Shown piece after piece: positions 13,401 through 24,700 of a stretch of 64,000 nucleotides of DNA. This DNA is from Brachycybe producta. Lineage: Eukaryota; Arthropoda; Diplopoda; Playtdesmida; Andrognathidae. The stretch spans positions 1 through 64,000 of the forward strand of contig JAUPFP010000075.1 of NCBI GenBank assembly GCA_036925085.1, written 5' to 3'. The notes under the pieces were generated by a model that was not told the DNA's origin, made no database searches, and was given only the letters and a program-made list of their open reading frames with translations. Within the stretch, counting starts at the first letter, position 1, and every line of letters begins with the position of its first letter. The translations under genes and the position numbers were made by a program.

Positions 13401-16400
13401 AAGTTGAAGTTGAAGTTGAAGTTGAAGTTGAAGTTGAAGTTAAAGTTGAAGTTGAAGTTGGAGTTGAATTCGAAGTCGATGTCAAAGTCAAAATTGCAGT
13501 TGAAATTAAAGTTGAAATTGAATGTGATATTTTAGTTGAAGGTAAAGTTGAAGTTGAAGTTGAAGTTGAAATTGAAGTTGAATTAGAAGTTGAAGTTTAA
13601 GTTGAAGTTCATGATGACATTGAAGTTGAAGTTGAAATTGAAGTTAAAGTTAACATTGAAGTTGAAGTTGAAGTTGAAGTTGAAGTTGAAGTTGAAGTTG
13701 AAGTTAGTCTTGAAGTTGAAGTCATACTTGAAATTGAAGTTGATGTTGAGGTTGAAGTTGTTGTTGAAGTTTAAGTTTAAGATGAAGTTGAAGTTGAAAT
13801 TGAAGATGAAATCAAAGTTGAATTTGAAGTTGAGGTTGAAGTTGAAATTGAATTTGAAGTTGAAGTTAAAGAAGAAGTTGATGTTGAAGATGAAGTTAAA
13901 GTTGAAGTTGAGGTTGAAGTTGAGGTTGAAGTTGAGGTTGAAGTTGAGGTTGAAGTTGAGGTTGAAGTTGAACTTGAAGTTGAAGTTAAAATTGAAATTG
14001 AAGTTGAAGTTGAAGTCGAAGTTATAGTTGATGTTGAAGTTGAAGTTGAAGTTGAAGTTGAAGTTGAAGTTGAAGTTGAAGTTGAAGTTGAAGTTGAAGT
14101 TGAATTCGAAGTCGAAGTCGAAGTCAAAATTGCAGTTGAAATTAAAGTTGAAATTGAATGTGATATTTTAGTTGAAGGTAAAGTTGAAGTTGTAGTTGAA
14201 GTTGAAATTGAAGTTGAATTAGAAGTTGAAGTTTAAGTTGAAGTTGAAGATGACATTGAAGTTGAAGTTGAAATTGAAGTTAAAGTTAAAGTTGAAGTTG
14301 AAGTTGAAGTTGAAGTTGAGGTTGAAGTTGTTGTTGAAGTTAAAGTTGAAGATGAAGTTGAAGTTGAAGTTGAAGTTTAAATTGAAGATGAAATCAAAGT
14401 TGAATTTGAAGTTGAGGTTGAAGTTAAATTTAAAATTGAAGTTTAAGTTTAAGTTGCAGTTGAAGTTGAAAATGAAATTAAAGTTGAATTTGAAGTTGAG
14501 GTTGAAGATGAAATTGAAGTTGATTTTGAAATTGAAGTTGAAGTTGAAGATAAAAGTTAAAGTTGAAATTGAAGATGAATTTGAAGTTGAGGTTGAAGTT
14601 GAAATTGAATTTGAAGTTGAAGTTAAAGAAGAAGTTGATGTTGAAGTTGAAGTTAAAGTTGAAGTTGAGGTTGAAGTTGTTGTTGAAGTTGTAGTTGAAG
14701 TTGAAGTTGAAGTTGAAGTTGAAGTTTAAGTTGAAATTGATGATGAAATCAAAGTTGAATTTGAAGTTGAGGTTGGTGTTGAATTTAAAATTGAAGTTTA
14801 AGTTTAAGTTGCAGTTGAAGTTGAAGATGAACTTAAAGTTAAATTTGAAGTTGAGGTTGAAGTTGAAATTGAAGCTGAAGTTGAAGTTAAAGTAGAAGTT
14901 GATGTTGACATTTAAGATAAAGTTGAAGCTATAGTTGAAGTTGAGGTTGAAGTTGTTGTCAAAGTTGTAGTTGAAAATGAAGTTGAAGTGGAAGTTGAAG
15001 TTAAAAATGAAATTGAAGTTGAATTTGAATTTGAGGTTGAAGTTGAAATTGAAGTTGATTTTGAAGTTGAATTTGAAGTTGAAGTTAAAATTAAAGTTGA
15101 ACTTGAAGTTGAAGTTAAAGTAGAAGTTGATGTTGAAGATGAAGTTAAAGTTGAAGTTGAGGTTGAAGTTGAGGTTGAAGTTGAGGTTGAAGTTGAGGTT
15201 GAAGTTGAGGTTGAAGTTGAAGTTGAAGTTATTGTTGAAGTTGTAGTTGAAGATGAAGTTGAAATTGAAGTTAAAATTGAAAATCAAATTGAAGTTGAAG
15301 TTGAAGTTGAAGTTGAAGTCAAAGTTATAGTTGATGTTGAAGTTGAAGTTGAAGTTGAAGTTGAAGTTGAAGTTGAAGTTGAAGTTGAAGTTGAAGTTGA
15401 TGTTAAAGTTGAAGTTGAAGTTGAAGTTGAAGTTGAAATTGAAGTTGAATTAGAAGTTGAAGTTTAAGTTGAAGTTCATGACGACATTGAAGTTGAAGTT
15501 GAAATTGAAGTTAAAGTTAACATTGAAGTTGAAGTTGAAGTTGAAGTTGAAGTTGAAGTTGAAGTTAGTCTTGAAGTTGAAGTCATACTTGAAATTGAAG
15601 TTGATGTTGAGGTTGAAGTTGTTGTTGAAGTTGAAGTTTAAGATGAAGTTGAAGTTGAAATTGAAGATGAAATCAAAGTTGAATTTGAAGTTGAGGTTTA
15701 CATTGAAGATGAAGTTAAAATTGAAGTTGAAGTTAAGTTGAAGATGACATTGAAGTTGCAGTTGAAGTAGGTGTTGAAGTTGAATTTGAAGTTGAAACAG
15801 AAGTTGAAGTTGAAATTAAATTTGAAGTTGAATTTGAAGTTGAGGTTGAAGTTGAAATTGAAGTTGAAGTTAAAATTGAAATTGAAGTTAAAATTGAAAT
15901 TGAAGTTAAAGTTGAAGTCAAAGTTATAGTTGATGTTATAGTTGATGTTGAAGTTGAAGTTGAAGTTGAAGTTGAAGTTGAAATTGAAGTTGAAGTTAAA
16001 GTTGAAGTTGAAGTTGAAGTTGAATTCGAAGTCGAAGTCGAAGTCAAAATTGCAGTTGAAGTTAAATTTGAAATTGATTAGGATATTTTAGTTGAAGGTA
16101 AAGTTGAAGTTGAAGTTGAAGTTGAAATTGAAGTTGAAGTTGAAGTTAAAGTTTCAGTTGAAATTGAAGATGACATTGAAGTTGAAGTTGAAATTGAAGT
16201 TGATCTTGAAGTTGAAGTTGATGTTGAGTTTGAAGTTGGTGTTGAAGTTGAAATTGAAGATGAAGTTGAAGTTGAAGTTGAAGTTGAAGTTGAAATTGAA
16301 GATGAAATTGAAGTTGAATTTGAAGTTGAGGTTGAAGTTGTTCTTGAAGTTGAAGATGATGTTGAGGTTAAAGTTATTGTAGAAGTTGAAGTTGAATATG

Positions 16401-19235
16401 AAGTTAAAATTGAAGTTAATGTTTAAGTTGCAGTTGAATTAAATATAAAATTGAAGTTAAAATTGAAGTTGAGCTTGAAGTTGCAGTTGAAGTAAAAACT
16501 GAAGTTGAAGTTAAGTTGAAGATGACATTGAAGTTGGGGTTGATGTAGGAGTTGAAGTTGAAGTTGGAGATGAAATTGAAGTTGAATTTGAAGTTGAGGT
16601 TGGAGTTGAAATAGAAGTTGAAGTTGAAGTTAAAGTAGAAGTTGATGTTGAAGTTGAAGTTAAAGTTGAAGTTGAAGTTGAAGTTATAGTTGAAGTTGAG
16701 ATTGAAGTTGTTGTTGAAGTTGTAGTTGAAGATAAAGTTGAAGTTGAATTTGAAGTTGAAGTTAAAGTTAAAGTTGAAATCGAAGTTGAATTTGAAGTTG
16801 AGGTTGAAGTTGAATTTAAAATTGAAGTTTAAGTTTAAGTTGCAGTTGAAGTTGAATATGAAATTAAAGTTGAATTTGAAGTTTAGGTTGACATTGAAGT
16901 TGAAGTTGAAGTTGAAGTTGAAGTTGAGGTTGAAGTTGTTGTTGAAGTAGTAGTTGAAAATGAAGTTGAAGTGGATGTTGAAGTTAAAAATGAAATTGAA
17001 GTTGAATTTGAATTTGTGGTTGAAGTTGAAATTGAAGTTGATTTTGAAGTTGAATTTGAAGTTGAAGTTAAAACTAAAGTTGAACTTGAAGTTGAATTTG
17101 AAGTTTAGGTTGAAGTTGAAATTGAATTTGAAGTTGAAGTTAAAGTAGAAGTTGATGTTGAAGATGAAGTTAAAGTTGAAGTTGAGGTTGAAGTTATAGT
17201 TGAAGTTGAATTTGAAGATACATTTGAAGTTGAGGTTGAAGTTGAAATTGAATTTGAAGTTGAAGTTAAAGAAGAAGTTGATGTTGAAGTTGAAGTTAAA
17301 GTTGAAGTTGAGGTTGAAGTTGTTGTTGAAGTTGTAGTTGAAGTTGAAGTTGAAGTTGAAGTTGAAGTTGAAGTTGAAATTGATGATGAAATCGAAGTTG
17401 AATTTGAAGTTGAGGTAGAAGTTGAAATTGAAGTTGATTTCGAAATTGAAGTTGAAGTTGAAGTTAAAGTTAAAGTTGAGGTTGAAGTTGTTGTTAAAGT
17501 TGTAGTTGAAAGTGAAGTTGAAGTGGAAGTTGAAGTTAAAAATGAAATTGAAGTTGAATTTGAATTTGAGGTTGAAGTTGAAATTGAAGTTGATTTTGAA
17601 GTTGAAGATGAAGTTGAAATTGAAGTTAAAATTGAAAATCAAATTGAAGTAGAATTTGAAGTTGAGGTTGAAGTTGAAATTGAAGTTGAAGTTAAAATTG
17701 AAATTGAAGTTAAAGTTGAAGTCGAAGTTATAGTTGATGTTGATGTTGAAGTTGAAGTTGAAGTTGAAGTTGAAATTGAAGTTGAAGTTGAAGTTGTAGT
17801 TGAAAATGAAGTTGAAGTGGAAGTTGAAGTTAAAAATGAAATTGAAGTTGAATTTGAATTTGAGGTTGAAGTTGAAATTGAAGTTGATTTTGAAGTTGAA
17901 TTTGAAGTTGAAGTTAAAACTAAAGTTGAACTTGAAGTTGAATTTGAAGTTGAGGTTGAAGTTGAAATTGAATTTAAAGTTGAAGTTAAAGTAGAAGTTG
18001 ATGTTGAAGATGAAGTTAAAGTTGAAGTTGAGGTTGAAGTTGAGGTTGAAGTTGAGGTTGAAGTTGAGGTTGAAGTTGTTGTTGAAGTTGTAGTTGAAGA
18101 TGAAGTTGAAATTGAAGTTAAAATTGAAAATCAAATTGAAGTTGAATTTGAAGTTGAGGTTGAAGTTGAAATTGAAGTTGATTTTGAAATTGAAGTTGAA
18201 GTTGAAGTTGAAGTTAAAGTTAAAGTTGAAATTGAAGATGAATTTGAAGTTGAGGTTGAAGTTGAAATTGAATTTGAAGTTGAAGTTAAAGAAGAAGTTG
18301 ATGTTGAATTTGAAGTTAAAGTTGAAGTTGAGGTTGAAGTTGTTGTTGAAGTTGTAGTTGAAGTTGAAGTTGAAGTTGAAGTTGAAGTTGAAATTGATGA
18401 TGAAATCGAAGTTGAATTTGAAGTTGAGGTTGAAGTTGAATTTAAAATTGAAGTTTAAGTTTAAGTTGCAGTTGAAGTTGAATATGAAATTAAAGTTGAA
18501 TTTGAAGTTTATTTTGACATTGAAATTGAAGTTAAAATTGAAGTTGAAGTTATGTTGAAGATGACATTGAAGTTGGGGTTGATGTAGGAGTTGAAGTTGA
18601 AGTTGAAGTTGGAGATGAAATTGAAGTTGAATTTGAAGTTGAGGTTGAAGTTGAATTTGAAGCTGAAGTTGAAGTTAAAGTAGAAGTCGATGTTGACATT
18701 GAAGTTAAAGTTGAAGTTGAAGTTGAAGTTATAGTTGAAGTTGAGGTTGAAGTTGTTGTTGAAGTTGTAGTTGAAAATGAAGTTGAAGTGGAAGTTGAAG
18801 TTAAAAATGAAATTGAAGTTGAATTTGAATTTGAGGTTGAAGTTGAAATTGAAGTTGATTTTGAAGTTGAATTTGAAGTTGAAGTTAAAACTAAAGTTGA
18901 ATTTGAAGTTGAATTTGAAGTTGAGGTTGAAGTTGAAATTGAATTTGAAGTTGAAGTTAAAGTAGAAGTTGATGTTGAAGATGAAGTTAAAGTTGAAGTT
19001 GAGGTTGAAGTTGAGGTTGAAGTTGAGGTTGAAGTTGTTGTTGAAGTTGTAGTTGAAGATGAAGTTGAAATTGAAGTTAAAATTGAAAATCAAATTGAAG
19101 TTGAATTTGAAGTTGAGGTTGAAGTTGTACTTGAAGTTGAAGATGATGTTGAGGTTAAAGTTATTGTAGAAGTTGAAGTTGAATATGAAGTTTAAATTGA
19201 AGTTTATGTTTAAGTTGCAGTTGAATTAAATATAA
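4484..19235 (+). repeat. GAAGTT hexamer satellite with higher-order structure
   Basis: About 14.7 kb built from the hexamer GAAGTT, with point variants (GAAATT, GAGGTT, AAAGTT, GATGTT, GAATTT). Pure runs (4504-4694, 11084-11180) alternate with variant-rich stretches that recur as larger copies. A stretch at 7460-7747 recurs at 9982-10269 (offset 2522). One at 8477-8640 recurs at 10838-11000 (offset 2361). Because units are multiples of three and lack T-A-A/T-A-G/T-G-A in several frames, long dipeptide-repeat reading frames (LK, VE, ST, NF) run on both strands. I read these as artefacts. The left junction with the 14-bp satellite is abrupt at about 4483. Confidence 0.93.
4695..16110 (+). repeat. 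Recurrent marker segment with GAATTC inside hexamer array
   Basis: A segment of about 85 bp that breaks hexamer purity begins GAATTCGAAGTC and runs on to a stretch ending near GATATTTTAGTTGAAGG. It occurs at 4695, 6672, 7056, 8821, 9295, 9643, 11206, 11734, 13466, 14102 and 16022. Most of the few cytosines of this array lie in it. Spacing is irregular (350-2000 bp), so it marks higher-order repeats of variable length and not a simple period. Confidence 0.8.
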
Positions 19236-19269
19236 CATTGAAGTTGAATTTGAAGTTGAGGTTGAAGTT

Positions 19270-22200
19270 GAATTTAAAATTGAAGTTGAAATTGAAGTTG
19301 AAATTGAAGTTGAAATTGAAGTTGAAATTGAAGTTGAAATTGAAGTTGAAATTGAAGTTGAAATTGAAGTTGAAATTGAAGTTGAAATTGAAGTTGAAAT
19401 TGAAGTTGAAATTGAAGTTGAAATTGAAGTTGAAATTGAAATTGAAGTTAAAATTGAAGTTTACGTTTAAATTATGGTTAAAGTTTAAGTTTAAGTTGAA
19501 TTTTAAGTTAAACTTGAAGGTGAAGTTGAAGTTGAAGTTAAGTTTGAAGTTGAAATCGAAGTTGAATTTGAAGTTGAAATTGAAGTTAAAATTGAAGTTG
19601 AATTTAAAGTTGAAATTGAAGTTAAAATTAAAGTTGAAATTGAAGTTGAAATTGAAGTTGAAATTGAAGTTGAAATTGAAGTTGAAATTGGAGTTGAAAT
19701 TAAAGTTGAAATTGAAGTTGAAATTGAAAGTGAAGTTGAAGTTGAAATTAAGTTTTAAATTGAAGTTGATGTTGAAATTGAAGTTGAAATTGAAGTTGGA
19801 TTTAAAGTTGAAATTGAAGTTGAAATTGAAGTTGAAGTTGAATTTGAAATTGAAGTTAAAATTGAAGTTTATGTTTAAGTTGTGGTTAAAGTTGAAGTTT
19901 AAGTTGAATTTTAAGTTAAACTTGAAGGTGAAGTTGAAGTTGAAGTTAAGTTTGAAGTTGAAATTGAAGTTGAATTTGAAGTTGAAATTGAAGTTGAAAT
20001 TGAAGTTGAAATTGAAGTTGAAATTGAAGTTGAAATTGGAGTTGAAATTAAAGTTGAAATTGAAATTGAAGTTGAAATTGAAGTTGAAATTGAAATTGAA
20101 ATTGAAGTTGAAATTGAAGTTGAAATTGAAGTTGAAATTGGAGTTGAAATTGAAGTTGAAATTGAAGTTGAATTTGAAAGTTGAAACTGAAATTGAAGTT
20201 GAAATTGAAGTTAAAATTGAAGTTGAAGTTTAATTGAAGTTAAAGTTGAAGATGAATTTGAAGTTGAACTTGAAAGTGAAGTTGAAGTTGAAGTTGAAGT
20301 TAAGTTGAAGATGAATTTGAAGTTGAACTTGAAAGTGAAGTTGAAGTTAAAGTTGAAGTTAAGTTGAAGTTAAAGTTAAGTTTGAAATTGAAGTTTAAGT
20401 TGAATTTGAAATTAAAATTGAAGTTGAAATTGAAGTTGAAATTGAAGTTGAAATTGAAGTTGAAATTGAAGTTGAAATTGAAGTTGAAATTGAAGTTGAA
20501 ATTGAAGTTGAAATTGAAGTTGAAATTGAAGTTGATATTGAAGTTAAAATTGAAGTTGAAATTGAAGTTGAAATTGAAGTTGAAATTGAAGTTGAAATTG
20601 AAGTTGAAATTGAAGTTGAAATTGAAGTTGAAATTGAAGTTGGAATTAAAGTTGAAATTGAAGTTGAAATTGAAGTTGAAATTGAAGTTGAAATTGAAGT
20701 TGAAATTGAAGTTGATATTGAAGTTAAAATTGAAGTTGAAATTGAAGTTGAAATTGAAGTTGAAATTGAAGTTGAAATTGAAGTTGAAATTGAAGTTGAA
20801 ATTGAAGTTAAATTTGAAGTTGAACTTGAAGGTGAAGTTGAAGTTGAAATTAAGTTTGAAATTGTAGTTGATGTTGAAATTGAAGTTGAAATTGACGTTG
20901 AAATTAAAGTTGAAATTGAAGTTGAAATTGAAGTTGAAAGTTGAAGTTGAAATTGAAGTTAAAATTGAAGTTTAAGTTTAAATTATGGTTAAAGTTTAAG
21001 TTTAAGTTGAATTTTAAGTTAAACTTGAAGGTGAAGTTGAAGTTGAAGTTAAGTTTGAAGTTGAAATCGAAGTTGAATTTGAAGTTGAAATTGAAGTTAA
21101 AATTGAAGTTGAATTTGCAGTTGAAATTGAAGTTAAAATTGAAGTTGAAATTGAAGTTGAAATTGGAATTGAAATTGAAGTTGAAATTGAAGTTGAAATT
21201 GAAGTTGAAATTGAAGTTGAAATTGAAGTTGAAATTGAAGTTGAAATTGAAGTTGAAATTGAAGTTGAAATTGAAGTTGAAATTGAAGTTGAAATTGAAG
21301 TTGAAATTGAAGTTGAAATTGAAGTTGAAATTGAAATTGAAGTTAAAATTGAAGTTTACGTTTAAATTATGGTTAAAGTTTAAGTTTAAGTTGAATTTTA
21401 AGTTAAACTTGAAGGTGAAGTTGAAGTTGAAGTTAAGTTTGAAGTTGAAATCGAAGTTGAATTTGAAGTTGAAATTGAAGTTAAAATTGAAGTTGAATTT
21501 AAAGTTGAAATTGAAGTTAAAATTAAAGTTGAAATTGAAGTTGAAATTGAAGTTGAAATTGAAGTTGAAATTGAAGTTGAAATTGGAGTTGAAATTAAAG
21601 TTGAAATTGAAGTTGAAATTGAAAGTGAAGTTGAAGTTGAAATTAAGTTTTAAATTGAAGTTGATGTTGAAATTGAAGTTGAAATTGAAGTTGGATTTAA
21701 AGTTGAAATTGAAGTTGAAATTGAAGTTGAAGTTGAATTTGAAATTGAAGTTAAAATTGAAGTTTATGTTTAAGTTGTGGTTAAAGTTGAAGTTTAAGTT
21801 GAATTTTAAGTTAAACTTGAAGGTGAAGTTGAAGTTGAAGTTAAGTTTGAAGTTGAAATTGAAGTTGAATTTGAAGTTGAAATTGAAGTTGAAATTGAAG
21901 TTGAAATTGAAGTTGAAATTGAAGTTGAAATTGGAGTTGAAATTAAAGTTGAAATTGAAATTGAAGTTGAAATTGAAGTTGAAATTGAAATTGAAATTGA
22001 AGTTGAAATTGAAGTTGAAATTGAAGTTGAAATTGGAGTTGAAATTGAAGTTGAAATTGAAGTTGAATTTGAAAGTTGAAACTGAAATTGAAGTTGAAAT
22101 TGAAGTTAAAATTGAAGTTTAAGTTTAATTGAAGTTAAAGTTGAAGATGAATTTGAAGTTGAACTTGAAAGTGAAGTTGAAGTTGAAGTTGAAGTTAAGT

Positions 22201-24700
22201 TGAAGATGAATTTGAAGTTGAACTTGAAAGTGAAGTTGAAGTTAAAGTTGAAGTTAAGTTGAAGTTAAAGTTAAGTTTGAAATTGAAGTTTAAGTTGAAT
22301 TTGAAATTAAAATTGAAGTTGAAATTGAAGTTGAAATTGAAGTTGAAATTGAAGTTGAAATTGAAGTTGAAATTGAAGTTGAAATTGAAGTTGAAATTGA
22401 AGTTGAAATTGAAGTTGAAATTGAAGTTGAAATTGAAGTTGAAATTGAAGTTGATATTGAAGTTAAAATTGAAGTTGAAATTGAAGTTGAAATTGAAGTT
22501 GAAATTGAAGTTGAAATTGAAGTTGAAATTGAAGTTGAAATTGAAGTTGAAATTGAAGTTGGAATTAAAGTTGAAATTGAAGTTGAAATTGAAGTTGAAA
22601 TTGAAGTTGAAATTGAAGTTGAAATTGAAGTTGAAATTGAAGTTGATATTGAAGTTAAAATTGAAGTTGAAATTGAAGTTGAAATTGAAGTTGAAATTGA
22701 AGTTGAAATTGAAGTTGAAATTGAAGTTGAAATTGAAGTTGAAATTGAAGTTGAAATTGAAGTTGAAATTGAAGTTGAAATTGAAGTTGAAAGTTGAAGT
22801 TGAAATTGAAGTTAAAATTGAAGTTTAAGTTTAAATTATGGTTAAAGTTTAAGTTTAAGTTGAATTTTAAGTTAAACTTGAAGGTGAAGTTGAAGTTGAA
22901 GTTAAGTTTGAAGTTGAAATCGAAGTTGAATTTGAAGTTGAAATTGAAGTTAAAATTGAAGTTGAATTTGCAGTTGAAATTGAAGTTAAAATTGAAGTTG
23001 AAATTGAAGTTGAAATTGGAATTGAAATTGAAGTTGAAATTGAAGTTGAAATTGAAGTTGAAATTGAAGTTGAAATTGAAGTTGAAATTGAAGTTGAAAT
23101 TGAAGTTGAAATTGAAGTTGAAATTGAAGTTGAAATTGAAGTTGAAATTGAAGTTGAAATTGAAGTTGAAATTGAAGTTGAAATTGAAGTTGAAATTGAA
23201 ATTGAAGTTAAAATTGAAGTTTACGTTTAAATTATGGTTAAAGTTTAAGTTTAAGTTGAATTTTAAGTTAAACTTGAAGGTGAAGTTGAAGTTGAAGTTA
23301 AGTTTGAAGTTGAAATCGAAGTTGAATTTGAAGTTGAAATTGAAGTTAAAATTGAAGTTGAATTTAAAGTTGAAATTGAAGTTAAAATTAAAGTTGAAAT
23401 TGAAGTTGAAATTGAAGTTGAAATTGAAGTTGAAATTGAAGTTGAAATTGGAGTTGAAATTAAAGTTGAAATTGAAGTTGAAATTGAAAGTGAAGTTGAA
23501 GTTGAAATTAAGTTTGAAATTGAAGTTGATGTTGAAATTGAAGTTGAAATTGAAGTTGGATTTAAAGTTGAAATTGAAGTTGAAATTGAAGTTGAAGTTG
23601 AATTTGAAATTGAAGTTAAAATTGAAGTTTATGTTTAAGTTGTGGTTAAAGTTGAAGTTTAAGTTGAATTTTAAGTTAAACTTGAAGGTGAAGTTGAAGT
23701 TGAAGTTAAGTTTGAAGTTGAAATTGAAGTTGAATTTGAAGTTGAAATTGAAGTTGAAATTGAAGTTGAAATTGAAGTTGAAATTGAAGTTGAAATTGAA
23801 GTTGAAATTGGAGTTGAAATTAAAGTTGAAATTGAAATTGAAGTTGAAATTGAAGTTGAAATTGAAATTGAAATTGAAGTTGAAATTGAAGTTGAAATTG
23901 AAGTTGAAATTGGAGTTGAAATTGAAGTTGAAATTGAAGTTGAATTTGAAAGTTGAAACTGAAATTGAAGTTGAAATTGAAGTTAAAATTGAAGTTTAAG
24001 TTTAATTGAAGTTAAAGTTGAAGATGAATTTGAAGTTGAACTTGAAAGTGAAGTTGAAGTTGAAGTTGAAGTTAAGTTGAAGATGAATTTGAAGTTGAAC
24101 TTGAAAGTGAAGTTGAAGTTAAAGTTGAAGTTAAGTTGAAGTTAAAGTTAAGTTTGAAATTGAAGTTTAAGTTGAATTTGAAATTAAAATTGAAGTTGAA
24201 ATTGAAGTTGAAATTGAAGTTGAAATTGAAGTTGAAATTGAAGTTGAAATTGAAGTTGAAATTGAAGTTGAAATTGAAGTTGAAATTGAAGTTGAAATTG
24301 AAGTTGAAATTGAAGTTGAAATTGAAGTTGAAATTGAAGTTGAAATTGAAGTTGAAATTGAAGTTGGAATTAAAGTTGAAATTGAAGTTGAAATTGAAGT
24401 TGAAATTGAAGTTGAAATTGAAGTTGAAATTGAAGTTGAAATTGAAGTTGATATTGAAGTTAAAATTGAAGTTGAAATTGAAGTTGAAATTGAAGTTGAA
24501 ATTGAAGTTGAAATTGAAGTTGAAATTGAAGTTGAAATTGAAGTTGAAATTGAAGTTGAAATTGAAGTTAAATTTGAAGTTGAACTTGAAGGTGAAGTTG
24601 AAGTTGAAATTAAGTTTGAAATTGTAGTTGATGTTGAAATTGAAGTTGAAATTGACGTTGAAATTAAAGTTGAAATTGAAGTTGAAATTGAAGTTGAAAG
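19270..24700 (+). repeat. Three tandem higher-order units of about 1.9 kb
   Basis: The landmark TTTACGTTTAAATTATGG occurs at 19460, 21355 and 23220, giving offsets of 1895 and 1865 bp, and the flanking island pattern repeats in the same order. The 30-bp difference fits gain or loss of a few 6- or 12-bp units within runs. Units are nearly identical outside run-length changes, which points to recent amplification. Confidence 0.8.

Noticed and set aside
4475..19195. Long reading frames in the hexamer array, such as 572 codons on the minus strand at 16416-18134
   Set aside because: They encode only dipeptide repeats (NF, ST, LK, VE) and exist in several frames and both strands because the repeat unit is six bases. 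No independent sign of a gene.
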